64,000 nucleotides of DNA from Streptomyces ochraceiscleroticus (GCF_000720485.1 NZ_JOAX01000034.1:12318-76317); one strand, 5' to 3'; counted from the stretch's first letter, positions 51,779-61,259 are shown. Notes: generated from the letters alone by a model not told the origin. Numbers and translations are program-made.

Positions 51779-52330
51779 ATGTCCCGTCAGGTCGCCCTGC
51801 TCCGCGGCATCAACGTCGGAGGGCACCACAGGTTCCCCGTGGCGCAGCAGCGCGAACTGATGGCGGAGCTGGGCTTCCAGGACGTCACCGTCCTCCTCCA
51901 GACCGGCAACATCGTCTTCGCCGACCCCGGTGTCCCTCCGGAGGAGACCGCGCGCGCCCTGGAGGCCGGTTTCGCGGCCGCGCTGGGCTTCTCCGTACCG
52001 GTCATGGTCCGCACCCGCGACGACATCGCCGCCACCGTCGCGGCCAACCCGTTCCCGGAGGCGGTGGCGGAGCCCAAGACGCTGCACGTCACGTTCCTGT
52101 CGGAGCCGCCCGCCGACACGGCCCCGCTGGACGCCCTGGACCCGGCCGGGTACGCGCCCGACACCTTCCGGCTGCTCGGCCGCGAGCTGTACCTCTGGTG
52201 CCCGGAGGGCGTCGGGCGTTCGAGGCTGGCCGCGGCCGTCACCGCGGCGAGCCTCAAGCTGGGCGTCACGGCCACCGCCCGCAACTGGAACACCGTCAAC
52301 AAGATCCTGGCCGTGGCCGACGGCGGGTGA
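51779..52330 (+). CDS. DUF1697 family protein
   Basis: A 183-residue soluble protein of the DUF1697 family: SRQVALLRGINVGGHHRFPVAQ at the N-terminus, LLQTGNIVFADPG, and the C-terminal VTATARNWNTVNKILAVA (the NW-x-T motif). Biochemical role is unknown. GAAAGG precedes the ATG by about 10 bp. It follows ogt by 101 bp on the same strand but has no evident functional link. Confidence 0.88.
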   Translation: MSRQVALLRGINVGGHHRFPVAQQRELMAELGFQDVTVLLQTGNIVFADPGVPPEETARALEAGFAAALGFSVPVMVRTRDDIAATVAANPFPEAVAEPKTLHVTFLSEPPADTAPLDALDPAGYAPDTFRLLGRELYLWCPEGVGRSRLAAAVTAASLKLGVTATARNWNTVNKILAVADGG

Positions 52331-52350
52331 CACCCCGGTGTGCGCACGGT

Positions 52351-52806
52351 TCAGCGCCAGCCGTAACGCTCCCGCAGCCGGTTCACGACCAGGTTGAAGC
52401 GGCCCCGGTCCAGCGCGCAGGCTTCCCGCCGCATCCCGTCCGGGTGCACCCTCAGCACCCGGTCGAGGGCGATCCACGAAGGGCGTCCGGCACGGTCCCA
52501 GGGCCCGGAGCCGATCGCCACCCATTCCCGGTCGTCGTGCCGCTTGCTGGAGAGCTGCACGGCGAGCAGCGTGCCCGTCCGCTCGCGGGCGACGACCAGC
52601 ACGGGCCGGTCCTTGCCGCGCCCGTCGTTCTCCTCGTACGGCACCCAGGTCCACACGATCTCGCCCGGGTCCGGGTCACCGTCGGGGTCCGGCGCGTACA
52701 CCGTCCGGACCGCGCCGACCGTCCGCGGCCGCGCCTCCACGGTCGCCGTCGCTCCGGTGCTGCCCGGCAGCGCCGCCCCCCGTTCGCCCACTTCGTCGAT
52801 TGCCAT
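52351..52806 (-). CDS. PemK/MazF-like protein without a visible antitoxin
   Basis: A 151-residue protein. After a 45-residue variable extension it has the MazF/PemK-type fold signature: PGEIVWTWVPYEENDGRGKDRPVLVVARE, then LLAVQLSSKRHD and WIALDRVLRVHPDGM. MazF proteins are RNA endonuclease toxins. No antitoxin gene lies next to it on either side, so it may be a housekeeping relative rather than a toxin. Convergent with the DUF1697 gene (20 bp apart). Confidence 0.75.
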   Translation of the reverse strand: MAIDEVGERGAALPGSTGATATVEARPRTVGAVRTVYAPDPDGDPDPGEIVWTWVPYEENDGRGKDRPVLVVARERTGTLLAVQLSSKRHDDREWVAIGSGPWDRAGRPSWIALDRVLRVHPDGMRREACALDRGRFNLVVNRLRERYGWR

Positions 52807-52908
52807 GGCTTCACGGTAACCGTCGCAACGGGCAGTGGATCATGGGCTGATGAGGGAAAGCCCACGTGCTGCCGCATCGGCCGAACGCTCAGACGCCGCC
52901 TTACCGGC

Positions 52909-53550
52909 CTACCGGCCGATACCGCTCCACGCCGGGCGGCGCGGATCGTCGGCCCGTACGACGACGTCGGCCGCCTCCCTGGGCCCCACCTCCGCCTCGT
53001 ACCGCGCGAACGCCGGCAACGTCCACCGCTCGCCCGTCTCCGTGCGCCGTTCCAGCGCGCCCGGCGACAGCCCGAGGTGCACGGTCAGGTCGAACGGGAA
53101 CCACTGCCCGAGCAGCAGCGGCCCGTGCAGGATCAGCACGCCGCCGGGCGGCAGCCCGACATACGGGCTGCGCGTCGCCCGGTCCCGCTCCGGGTCCCAC
53201 AGGTCCGGGAGCACCCGGCCACTGCCCCCGGCCTCCAGCGGGTTGAACACCTCCCGCCACAGCGCCTGCCGGTCGAACCACTCGTCGTAGTACGCGTCCG
53301 GGTCGTGCCGCCCGTACTCCAGACGCAGCGATGCCGGCCGCAGGAAGCCGTAGGCGCCGCTCTTCTGTACGAAACGGCCGCGCAGCCGCAGCGCTTCGGC
53401 GAGCTGCCCGGCCAGCTCCCCGGGGCGCGCTGCGGGGGCCGCGTCGATGCCCACCCGCAGCCAGGGCCTGCCGTCCTGCGCCGTCAGGCCCGCCACCTCC
53501 TCGGCGAGCGCATCGGTCAGCCGTTCCCAGGTGATCGCTTCGAGCCGCAC
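52909..53550 (-). CDS. Uridine kinase-like P-loop protein with a degenerate P-loop
   Basis: A 213-residue protein resembling the nucleoside/uridine kinase-like proteins of Streptomyces (VRLEAITWERLTDALAEEV start; HDPDAYYDEWFDRQALWREVFNPL; LPDLWDPERDRATRS; VLILHGPLLLG; C-terminal RYEAEVGPREAADVVVRADDPRRP). The expected GxxxxGK[ST] loop is here GIDAAPAARPGELAG, lacking the lysine, so ATP binding is doubtful. CAGAAT 6 bp before the GTG suggests leaderless transcription. Function unknown. Confidence 0.7.
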   Translation of the reverse strand: MRLEAITWERLTDALAEEVAGLTAQDGRPWLRVGIDAAPAARPGELAGQLAEALRLRGRFVQKSGAYGFLRPASLRLEYGRHDPDAYYDEWFDRQALWREVFNPLEAGGSGRVLPDLWDPERDRATRSPYVGLPPGGVLILHGPLLLGQWFPFDLTVHLGLSPGALERRTETGERWTLPAFARYEAEVGPREAADVVVRADDPRRPAWSGIGR

Positions 53551-53795
53551 GCCGTCATTCTGCCGCCGCGGCGCCTCGTACGTCACTGACCCCCTGACCT
53601 GCGCGATCCGTGCAGCATCGCCCTCTCGGCTCCTTACGTGGGCCGAGAGGGGCCCGCCGCATGGCCCGAGAGGGGCCCGCCCCTGCCCATCGTTGACCTC
53701 CGGCGCCGTGTAGTTGATCATGAAGCGGGAGGCTCTCCGGCCGCACGGACAGCCGGCCGGCGGGCTTCCTCCCTTCAGCCCTCCAGGAGACGCCT
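53551..53795. other. 245-bp intergenic stretch with a short direct repeat
   Basis: No gene supported. CCGAGAGGGGCCCGCC occurs twice (about 53643-53685). Otherwise nothing visible. Confidence 0.4.
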
Positions 53796-55685
53796 TCAGC
53801 CGTTCAGGAGGCGCCGGGCCAGGGCAAGGTGATCGGTGGGCTTCCGGAGCGGCGCCTGGCTGCGGTGCGCGGCCGTGCGCTCGACTACGGTCGTACCGGT
53901 CTCCGCTTCGAGAGCCGGCGCGTAACCGGCCGCACGCAGGGCGTCCAGGGTGGGCCCCGGCTCCTGCGCACCGACGAGCACGGTCGGCGCGATCGCCCGC
54001 AGCCCGAGGTCACGCAGCGCCCGGTGGGCGATCAGCTCCTGGACGAGCGCGGCGTCGTCGGAACGGATGCAGCAGCCGGCGCGCACGACCCGTATGCGCC
54101 CGTGCGTACGCGCCGTGTCCTTGATCAGGTACGTCAGCGGATGCGGCAGCGGCCCCGTGGCGGACGCCGCGGTGAGGTCGTCGATCAGTGCGTCGGCGGT
54201 GCGGCCCGCGTCCAGTGCCCGGCGGATGGAGGCGCCGCTGAACCGCCAGGCGGTGGCGCTGTCGTCGGACTCGCGGTCGGCGGCGAGCGCGAGCAGCGCG
54301 GACAGCCCGGCGGAGGGCGGCCCCGGCACGATGGCCGTCAGATCGCCTTGGAACAGGGCCTGTTCGAGCGGCGGAGGAAGCAACGTACACAGTGCCGCGC
54401 GCAACGGGGCGGGATCGGCTGCCGTCTCCGCACGAAGGAGGGCCCGGCCGACGGGCGTGAGCGTCCCGTAGGCGACGAGGCCCAGGAAGACGGCCTCGTC
54501 GAGCGTGTGGGCGGCACGTTCGAGGATCATCGGCTCGTCGGCGACGGCCAGCGGACGGTGCCACCCGGCGACCGCCACCAGGGGCCGCAGCGCCTCCAGC
54601 GACGACGCGTCCGGGGCCGGGATCGGGACGCCGGGGCCGGGCGCGGCACCGCTCTCGCTACCGGCGCCCGAACCGGTACCCGTGTCCGTGCTGGTGGCGA
54701 GGGCGGCGAGCAGGCCGTGCCGGAGGGCGGGCGCGCGCCGGTCGTCGCCGCGCTCCAGGGCCGTCGGGGTCTCCCCGAACGGCGTCCACGTCGCGATCGC
54801 CCAGTGCCGCGCCCACGCGGTGAGGACCGGCAGCAGCCGCTCACCGGGCGGCAGCGCGAGCCAGTCGTCGTACGCGCTCGTGGGCAGCGCGACGGTGCCG
54901 CTGGGCGTGCGGCTCAGGGCGATCAGATCGGCCGCGAGCGCGAGGTCGAGCAGGAGCCGGGTACGTGGCTCGGAGGTGCCGGCCGCCTTCGCCAGCCGCC
55001 TGATCTCGCGTACGGCGGGCCCGCCGGACCTGCGCAGTGCCGCGGGCTGTACCGCCAGCGCGGCGAGCAGCCGCTCCAGGGCCCCGGCGAGCGCGGCGGC
55101 CGCCGCCTGCGACTCGGCCGCCAGCGCCCGCTCCTCGACCGGTCCTGACGCGGCCGCCAGAGACACCGGCGAGGGCTCGGGCTCGAACGCCCCGAAATCG
55201 TGACCGCCGATCAGCTGCGCCGTACGCGGCGGTACGACGATCCGGCCGCCCTCCGTCGGCGCGGCGAGCCCCGCCTCGTACAGCGCCTCCAACGCCGTCC
55301 CGACAGCCTCCCGGTCACCATCGAACGCCGCGTACACGTCCGCCTCCGGCACCGGCTCCGCCGCCAGGTCCGGAAAGGCCAGGCTGTGGGCCATGAGGGA
55401 CTGGTAGCCGGCGCCCGGATCGGGGGCGGCCGGCCCGTGCGCGGCCTCCCGGGCGCGCCCCTGGCTGAGCCGCGCGGTCGCGGCCAGCACCTGGAGGCAC
55501 GGCCGGCCGAGCCCCAGCACTACTTGGTGCAGCGTTTCGTACGACCACAAGGAGGCGGCCAGTTCACGGAGCCGGGCCGGCGCAGGGCGGCGCGAGAGCG
55601 GCTCGGCGTGCCGGGCGAGGAGCGCGGCGAGCTGTTCGGGCGTGCGCCGCGCCAGAGCGTGGGTGAGTGTGTCGAGACCTTCCAC
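53796..55685 (-). CDS. Helicase-associated (XPB/Ssl2 C-terminal-like) protein
   Basis: A 629-residue Ala/Leu-rich helical protein of the helicase-associated domain type found in actinobacteria. N-terminal MEGLDTLTHALARRTPEQLAALLARH and winged-helix-like pieces (YETLHQVVLGLGRPCLQVLAATARL, YEAGLAAPTEGGRIVVPP) are followed by a C-terminal region (HPLTYLIKDTARTHGRIRVVRAGCCIRSDDAALVQELIAH) like PF13625 proteins. No Walker motifs, so no own ATPase. It is shorter than the usual family members of 750 residues or more. It is followed upstream by the SWIM-SNF2 operon on the same strand (101-bp gap), suggesting a linked role. Confidence 0.72.
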   Translation of the reverse strand: MEGLDTLTHALARRTPEQLAALLARHAEPLSRRPAPARLRELAASLWSYETLHQVVLGLGRPCLQVLAATARLSQGRAREAAHGPAAPDPGAGYQSLMAHSLAFPDLAAEPVPEADVYAAFDGDREAVGTALEALYEAGLAAPTEGGRIVVPPRTAQLIGGHDFGAFEPEPSPVSLAAASGPVEERALAAESQAAAAALAGALERLLAALAVQPAALRRSGGPAVREIRRLAKAAGTSEPRTRLLLDLALAADLIALSRTPSGTVALPTSAYDDWLALPPGERLLPVLTAWARHWAIATWTPFGETPTALERGDDRRAPALRHGLLAALATSTDTGTGSGAGSESGAAPGPGVPIPAPDASSLEALRPLVAVAGWHRPLAVADEPMILERAAHTLDEAVFLGLVAYGTLTPVGRALLRAETAADPAPLRAALCTLLPPPLEQALFQGDLTAIVPGPPSAGLSALLALAADRESDDSATAWRFSGASIRRALDAGRTADALIDDLTAASATGPLPHPLTYLIKDTARTHGRIRVVRAGCCIRSDDAALVQELIAHRALRDLGLRAIAPTVLVGAQEPGPTLDALRAAGYAPALEAETGTTVVERTAAHRSQAPLRKPTDHLALARRLLNG

Positions 55686-55786
55686 GGGGTGACTCTCTTC
55701 GGTCGTCTCTTCGTCGTCTCTTCAGTCGCGTCAGTCGTCTGCTCGGCCGTCCGGTTGGCCGTCCGGTTGGCCGTCTGCTCAGTCGT
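55686..55786. repeat. Low-complexity repeat between helicase-associated and SWIM genes
   Basis: GTCGTCTCTTC (x2), GGCCGTCCGGTT (x2) and TCAGTCG/TCGTCTG units recur in about 100 bp. Untranslated spacer. Confidence 0.5.
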
Positions 55787-58120
55787 CTACTCCGTCGCGA
55801 GCAGCGGAGTGAGAGCGCCCACGGCGTCGGCGTCGGCGCGTCCGGTGGGCCACCAGTCCTCCGCCCCGGGGTCGGATTCGTACGGATACCAGCGGCCGTC
55901 GCGGCCGAAGCGCAGCTGTATGCCGCGGCCGGCGTCCGTGAGGTGGTTGTGCCGGGGCCGCAGCGAGGGCAGGTCGGCGGCCGAGAGGGCACTGCGGGCG
56001 CGGTCGAAGTCACCGGCCGGCGGGTCCCACGTCGTCTCCAGAAGGCGGAGACCTTCCGGTCCGCCCTGCCGCCAAGCGGCCACGGCGCGCGCGACGTCGT
56101 TCACCGGGCGGTTGGTGGCCTCGGCGACGCTGCGGTAGATCTCCCTCGTGCTGGCGGTCAGCCCCGAGGTCGGGTGCGCCCCGGCGACCAGCCGGATCGC
56201 GTCCTCCCAGATGGTACGGGCGGGGAACGGCGAGGCCCCGGCCTCGGTGAACGCTTCACGATGTGGGGCGGGTACTGCCAGGGCGTCGGCCAGGCAGGCG
56301 CGGGCCCGGGCGGCGGCATCGGCGGCCAGCAGTTCGATGGCGGCCGGGTCGATGGCCGGGTCGTCGGCCGTCGGCAGTACCAGGGGCCGCCCGGGGTGGG
56401 CCGGGAGGGGCAGCGGTGGCGGCAGCGTCGGAAGGTCCCGTACCTGGAGGGCTGCGCGGGCCGGTACTCCGGGGAGCGCCGCGCGGGTCGCCCGTTCGGA
56501 GTGGGCGCTGTGGGTGGCGTTGCGCCGCGAGAGGTCGTCGAGCAGCTCCCGCTCGCCGCGTCCGCGCAGGAGGAGCAGCACGAACGGGTCGGCGTCCAGC
56601 AGGCGGGCGGCCTGGAAGCAGAGCGCCGCGGCATGCTTGCACGGATGCCCGCGGTCGGGACACGAACAACGCGGTACGAGATCCCCGGGGCCCGGGAGCA
56701 GCCGCACGCCCGCCTCGTCCTGCCGCTCGGCCAGGGCCCGCGGCACCGTCCTGCCCAGCAGGGCCGCCAGGTGGGCGGGGCGGGCGGCGATACCGTCGAG
56801 GAAGGCTTCCCACGCCGCGTCCGTGAAGGGCCGCAACCGGAGCTCGGCCCGGTAGGGATACGGTCGGCTGCCCGTCACCGGCGCGGAGATACGGCCCGGG
56901 GCAACGGTGATCCGGCCGACGTGCCCGCCACTCGCGTAGTCCCGGCCGCGCGCGAGCCGCGCCGTGTCGAGCGCCGTGCTCTCCAGCGCGTCGAGCCACG
57001 CCCGTCCCCACCAGGTCTCGGCGAACTCCGTACCGTCACCGCCACCGGCCGCCACCGCGGGGAACACCCGGGCCCGCCCCGCCGCACGACTGGCCGCCTC
57101 GGGTCCGTCACCCGGTACGCGCGCCGCGCTCCCAGTACTGCCTTCGCCGGGGCCACCGTGCGCGCCGTTCAGCGCGTCCCCCAGGCTCCGAAGCCCTTGC
57201 CCCGAACGGTCCGGCGGGGTGGACCGCTCGACGGCATCCGACCTGCTGCCGGCGCGCACCTCACCGACGCGCTTCGTGCCGGCGGGCTTGCTGCCAGCGG
57301 TCTTCTCGGCTTCCCGCGCCTCCCCGGGGCGCGCCTTCTCCTCACCGGGGCGGGTCTTCTCCTCCCCCGCGCGTGCTACTGCTTGGCGAGCCCGCTCCGC
57401 AGCCGCACTCCGGCGCACAGTCCCCTGGCCCACGCCCTCGTTGGCCGCCCCCGCGCCGTCGTCCGTCACCGGGGACGCCTGCACCGGAGACGCCTGTCCC
57501 TGGGGCGCCCTCTTCTGGACCGGCTGCTTCTGGGACGCCCGCACCCGGGCGCGCCTCGCTTCTCCGGCCGCCCGCTTCAACGCCTGCCGGGCCCGCTCCG
57601 CCCCCTGGCTCCGGCCTTCCTCGCCGTCACCGGTCGCGCCCGCCGACGGGCCGTTGTCCGGCGCCGCGTCAGCCGACTGCGATTCCGGCTCTCGGGGCTC
57701 TTCCGGCTCACGCACGGCGCGCCCGGGCCCCTGCCCCGTACGCCGCACAGCCTGCCGCGCACGTTCGGCCGCCTCGCTCCGCCGCCCGGTTCCGGCCCCG
57801 GCCCCGGGCCCCTCAGCATCGGCAGCCCGCTCAAAGCCGCCACGCACATCCCCGTCCGCATCCGGGACCGCGTCCGCGCCGCGTCCGGCCCCGTCCGCCG
57901 CACGCGCCGCGTCCCCCAGCGCATTCTCGGTGTCCCGGTCACGGTTCGCCTCCGCGGCGGCCTCACGCGCCCGCGCAATGGCCCGGCCGCGCTCCAACTC
58001 CCGCCGGACCCGCTCCAGTCCCTCGCTCGTGGCCGCCGTCCCCTGCTCCTCGTCATCCCGGCCGGGCTGGTCGTTCTGCTCGTTCGGGTGGTGCCCATCG
58101 TGCTGCTCACGGCTGCTCAT
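55787..58120 (-). CDS. SWIM zinc-finger protein with a long repetitive N-terminus
   Basis: A 777-residue protein. The SWIM motif CSCPDRGHPCKH (C485, C487, C494, H496; CxC-x6-CxH) lies in the conserved C-terminal half, which begins near residue 365 (FAETWWGRAWLDALE). The first 360 residues are disordered, Ala/Glu/Arg-rich and contain three AERARQA[VL]xR repeats (118-127, 174-183, 241-250). SWIM proteins usually pair with an SNF2 ATPase; here the ATG overlaps the SNF2 stop by 4 bp. A DNA- or protein-binding partner of the ATPase is inferred. Confidence 0.87.
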   Translation of the reverse strand: MSSREQHDGHHPNEQNDQPGRDDEEQGTAATSEGLERVRRELERGRAIARAREAAAEANRDRDTENALGDAARAADGAGRGADAVPDADGDVRGGFERAADAEGPGAGAGTGRRSEAAERARQAVRRTGQGPGRAVREPEEPREPESQSADAAPDNGPSAGATGDGEEGRSQGAERARQALKRAAGEARRARVRASQKQPVQKRAPQGQASPVQASPVTDDGAGAANEGVGQGTVRRSAAAERARQAVARAGEEKTRPGEEKARPGEAREAEKTAGSKPAGTKRVGEVRAGSRSDAVERSTPPDRSGQGLRSLGDALNGAHGGPGEGSTGSAARVPGDGPEAASRAAGRARVFPAVAAGGGDGTEFAETWWGRAWLDALESTALDTARLARGRDYASGGHVGRITVAPGRISAPVTGSRPYPYRAELRLRPFTDAAWEAFLDGIAARPAHLAALLGRTVPRALAERQDEAGVRLLPGPGDLVPRCSCPDRGHPCKHAAALCFQAARLLDADPFVLLLLRGRGERELLDDLSRRNATHSAHSERATRAALPGVPARAALQVRDLPTLPPPLPLPAHPGRPLVLPTADDPAIDPAAIELLAADAAARARACLADALAVPAPHREAFTEAGASPFPARTIWEDAIRLVAGAHPTSGLTASTREIYRSVAEATNRPVNDVARAVAAWRQGGPEGLRLLETTWDPPAGDFDRARSALSAADLPSLRPRHNHLTDAGRGIQLRFGRDGRWYPYESDPGAEDWWPTGRADADAVGALTPLLATE

Positions 58121-61100
58121 GCCGACCTCCTCAGCGTGACGAGGTCGGACAGTTCCGCGTCCGTGAGTTCGGTCAGGGCCGCCTCGCCCCCGGTGAGCAC
58201 GGCCTCGGCCAAGGAACGCTTGGCGGCGAGCAGTTCGGCGATCCGGTCCTCCACCGTCCCCTCCGTGACGAGTCGGTGCACCTGGACGGGCTGCGTCTGG
58301 CCGATCCGGTAGGCCCGGTCGGTCGCCTGCTCCTCCACGGCCGGATTCCACCAGCGGTCGTAATGGATCACATGGCCGGCGCGAGTGAGGTTCAGCCCCG
58401 TACCCGCCGCCTTCAACGACAGCAGGAACACCGGGACTTCGCCCGCCTGGAAACGGTCGACCATCGCCTCCCGCTGCGCAACCGGTGTTCCGCCGTGCAG
58501 CAGCTGAGTGGGTACTCCGCGGGCCCTGAGGTGCTCCTCGAGAAGGCGCGCCATCTCCACGTACTGCGTGAAGACCAGCGCCGCGCCGTCCTCCGCGAGG
58601 ATCGTGTCCAGCAGTTCGTCGAGCAGTTCGAGCTTCCCGGAGCGCGCGGTGAGGCCGGGCGCGGCCTCCTTGAGGTACTGCGCCGGGTGGTTGCAGATCT
58701 GTTTGAGCACCGTGAGCAGCTTCATCACCAGACCGCGGCGCGCCATGCCGTCAGCCGCCTCGATACGGGCGAGCGTCTCGCGGACGGCCGCTTCGTACAG
58801 CGCCACCTGCTCGCGGCCGAGCGGCACCGGGTGGTCGGTCTCCGTCTTCGGGGGCAGCTCGGGGGCGATGCCGGGGTCGGACTTCTTCCGCCGCAGGATG
58901 AACGGCCGTACGAGCCGCGCGAGGCGTTCCGCGGCGCCGGGCACCTCACCGCCTTCGATGTCGCGGGCGTGCAGGGCCCGGAACGTCTTGAGCGGCCCGA
59001 GCAGTCCGGGTGTCGTCCAGTCGAGCAGGGCCCACAGCTCGGAGAGGTTGTTCTCCACGGGGGTGCCGGTGAGGGCGACCCGCGCGGGCGCCTTGATCGT
59101 GCGCAGCGCCTTGGCCGTGGTGGACTGCGGATTCTTCACATGCTGCGCCTCGTCGGCGACGACCAGCCCCCAGGAGCACTCGGCCAGCCTCTTGGGGCTG
59201 CTGCGCATCGTGCCGTACGTGGTGAGGACGAAGCCGCCCTTCAGGTCCTCCAGACTGCGGCCGGTTCCGTGGAAGCGCCGCACGGGGACGCCGGGGGCGA
59301 ACCGCTCGATCTCCCGCTGCCAGTTCCCGAGCAGCGAGGCCGGGCAGACCACGAGGGTGGGGTCGGGGTGGTCGCGGTGGAGGTGCAGCGCGATGGTGGT
59401 GACGGTCTTGCCCAGGCCCATGTCGTCGGCGAGGCAGCCGCCGAGCCCGAGTGCCGTCATACGGTCCAGCCAGGCCAGGCCGCGGAGCTGGTAGTCCCGG
59501 AGGGTGGCGTGGAGACCTGCGGGCTTCTCCAGGGGCGCGGCGTCGGCGGTGAGGCGTGCCCGGAGATGGGCGAGCGCTCCGAGCGGTACCACCTCGACGC
59601 GCTCCCCCTCCACCTCGGTCTCACCGGCGAGCGTCACGGCGAGCGCCTCTGTGGGATCGAGGTATCCCAGCTCCCTCTTGCGGGCTTTGCGTACGAGGGC
59701 GGGGTCCACGAGCACCCACTGGTCGCGCAGCCGCACGAGGGGGCGATGCGCCTCTGCCAGGACGTTCATCTCCGCGTCGCTCAACGGGGAACCGCCGAGC
59801 GCCATCTGCCATTCGAAGCGCAGCAGTCGCTCGGCATCGAAGAAGCCGAACCCGTCCGCCGCAGAACCGGGCGCCGGCCGCACGACAGCGGTGCTGGTCA
59901 GCCCCCGGGACAGCTCCTTCGGCCAGTGGACGGCGACTCCCGCTGCCTTCAGGCGCGGCGCGGCATCACCCAGCAGCTCGTACAGCTCTTCTTCGTCGAG
60001 CGGCAGGACATCGGGGACGGGGTGGTCCAGCAATCGGCCGAGCGGCGGCCAGACGCGGGCCGCCCTGCGCAACGCGAGCAGCGCGTCCACCTGCGCGCGC
60101 GGCCCGAAGCCGTCGGGCGCCTCCCCGTCCCACAGCTCCCGCGCGTCCGCGACGAGCGTCGGGTCGGTGAGATGGCTGACCTGCAGAACCGCTGCCGCGA
60201 CTCCTGCCCTGCCACCGGCCCCGTACTCGTCCGTACTGCCGTGCGCCGTCTCCTCTGCCGCCTCCGGCTCCTCTCCTGCCTCCCTCTCCGTCTCCTCCGC
60301 CGAGATGTCGAACAGCTCGTGTGCCGACAGGTCCAGCCGCAGCGAGATCCGTACACCGCTGTCCACGCCCGCCGCGACCTCTGCCGCCCAGTCCCGCGCG
60401 CCGGGCAACCGCTGCGGAACGGCCGCGGCGAACGGGGCGCCCGCCACATGCACCGCAGCCGGCGTGCGTGGCAGGACATCGACGACCGCGTCGATGAAGG
60501 CGCGCACCAGGGCGTTCGGCGCATGCAACTGGAGGGGCTTGCTGCCCGGCACGGGGACGGCATGCGCCTCGGCGGGCATGGCAGCGGCGATCGCCCGCAG
60601 CTGCGCGGCATCCTCGGCGTCCAGCGGCCCGGCGCGCCAGGCGTCCGCGTCGTCAGCGGTGAGCCCCGGAAGCATGCGGCCACGCGCCACCAGGTGCAGC
60701 GCCTGCCAGGCGGCCGCACCCCAGCACGCGGTGGCCGGATGCGCCGTCGGGTCATGGCGGGCGCGGACGAGGAGCGGTACGGCCTCAGCGACGGTCAGTT
60801 CGAGCGCGGGAACCGTACGGCTGCGGACGGAGTTCCCGTGCCGCCGCACGACCTTCAGCTCCGTGGCTTCCGCCGCTCCCGGGGGCTCGGGCAGCGGCTC
60901 GCCCTGCGGACTCCAGAAGGCGATCTTCCCGGCACGCGGCAGCTCGGCCGGCAGAAACACCGCCGCGTGCCGGATCACACCATCCGACGCCGCGGCCGGG
61001 CTCGGACGACCGTCGGGGAACGGCCCGGTCGGCGCGGCGCCGGTCGACCGGGCCCGCCCGGTCGCATCCCGCGCGCTCATCTCCCGCCGTCTCGCCATGC

Positions 61101-61149
61101 CGTTCCGTTCGTGTCGTACTCCGACCCGTGAGTCTACGGTCGCCTCCAT
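58117..61149 (-). CDS. SNF2-family (Swi2/Snf2) DNA translocase
   Basis: A 1010-residue SF2 ATPase. Motif I DDMGLGKTVTTIAL, II VADEAQHVKNP (DEAQ), III ALTGTPVENNLSELW, and the C-terminal lobe with LLHGGTPVAQREAMVDRF, SLKAAGTGLNLTRAGHVIHYDRWWNP and DRAYRIGQ (motif VI). The N-terminal 450 residues are a bacterial SNF2-associated region. It remodels or translocates along DNA with its SWIM partner. ATG at 61149 with GGGAGGGGGAG upstream; longer in-frame starts are possible. A damage-type promoter at 61211-61233 drives it. Confidence 0.92.
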   Translation of the reverse strand: MEATVDSRVGVRHERNGMARRREMSARDATGRARSTGAAPTGPFPDGRPSPAAASDGVIRHAAVFLPAELPRAGKIAFWSPQGEPLPEPPGAAEATELKVVRRHGNSVRSRTVPALELTVAEAVPLLVRARHDPTAHPATACWGAAAWQALHLVARGRMLPGLTADDADAWRAGPLDAEDAAQLRAIAAAMPAEAHAVPVPGSKPLQLHAPNALVRAFIDAVVDVLPRTPAAVHVAGAPFAAAVPQRLPGARDWAAEVAAGVDSGVRISLRLDLSAHELFDISAEETEREAGEEPEAAEETAHGSTDEYGAGGRAGVAAAVLQVSHLTDPTLVADARELWDGEAPDGFGPRAQVDALLALRRAARVWPPLGRLLDHPVPDVLPLDEEELYELLGDAAPRLKAAGVAVHWPKELSRGLTSTAVVRPAPGSAADGFGFFDAERLLRFEWQMALGGSPLSDAEMNVLAEAHRPLVRLRDQWVLVDPALVRKARKRELGYLDPTEALAVTLAGETEVEGERVEVVPLGALAHLRARLTADAAPLEKPAGLHATLRDYQLRGLAWLDRMTALGLGGCLADDMGLGKTVTTIALHLHRDHPDPTLVVCPASLLGNWQREIERFAPGVPVRRFHGTGRSLEDLKGGFVLTTYGTMRSSPKRLAECSWGLVVADEAQHVKNPQSTTAKALRTIKAPARVALTGTPVENNLSELWALLDWTTPGLLGPLKTFRALHARDIEGGEVPGAAERLARLVRPFILRRKKSDPGIAPELPPKTETDHPVPLGREQVALYEAAVRETLARIEAADGMARRGLVMKLLTVLKQICNHPAQYLKEAAPGLTARSGKLELLDELLDTILAEDGAALVFTQYVEMARLLEEHLRARGVPTQLLHGGTPVAQREAMVDRFQAGEVPVFLLSLKAAGTGLNLTRAGHVIHYDRWWNPAVEEQATDRAYRIGQTQPVQVHRLVTEGTVEDRIAELLAAKRSLAEAVLTGGEAALTELTDAELSDLVTLRRSA

Positions 61150-61210
61150 CAGCTCCCCCTCCCGTCCCGGCGCGGCCACTGCCGCGGAGCCGCGACCCTG
61201 CGTGAAAACC

Positions 61211-61233
61211 ATGGAAGCAGACGGCACTGACAA
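61211..61233 (-). promoter_or_regulatory. RecA-NDp/PafBC-type promoter of the SNF2-SWIM operon
   Basis: TTGTCAGTG begins at 61233 (minus); TTCCAT (61211-61216) follows TTGTCA by 11 bp. One base off in GTGG and a poorer -10 than at uvrC, but spacing and position (62 bp from the chosen start) match. Confidence 0.6.
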
Positions 61234-61259
61234 TCCCGCCGGAACGATCACCGAGCCAG

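Noticed and set aside
57373..61131. 1252-codon open frame on the plus strand
   Set aside because: Antisense of the SNF2 and SWIM genes, low-complexity composition, no motif.
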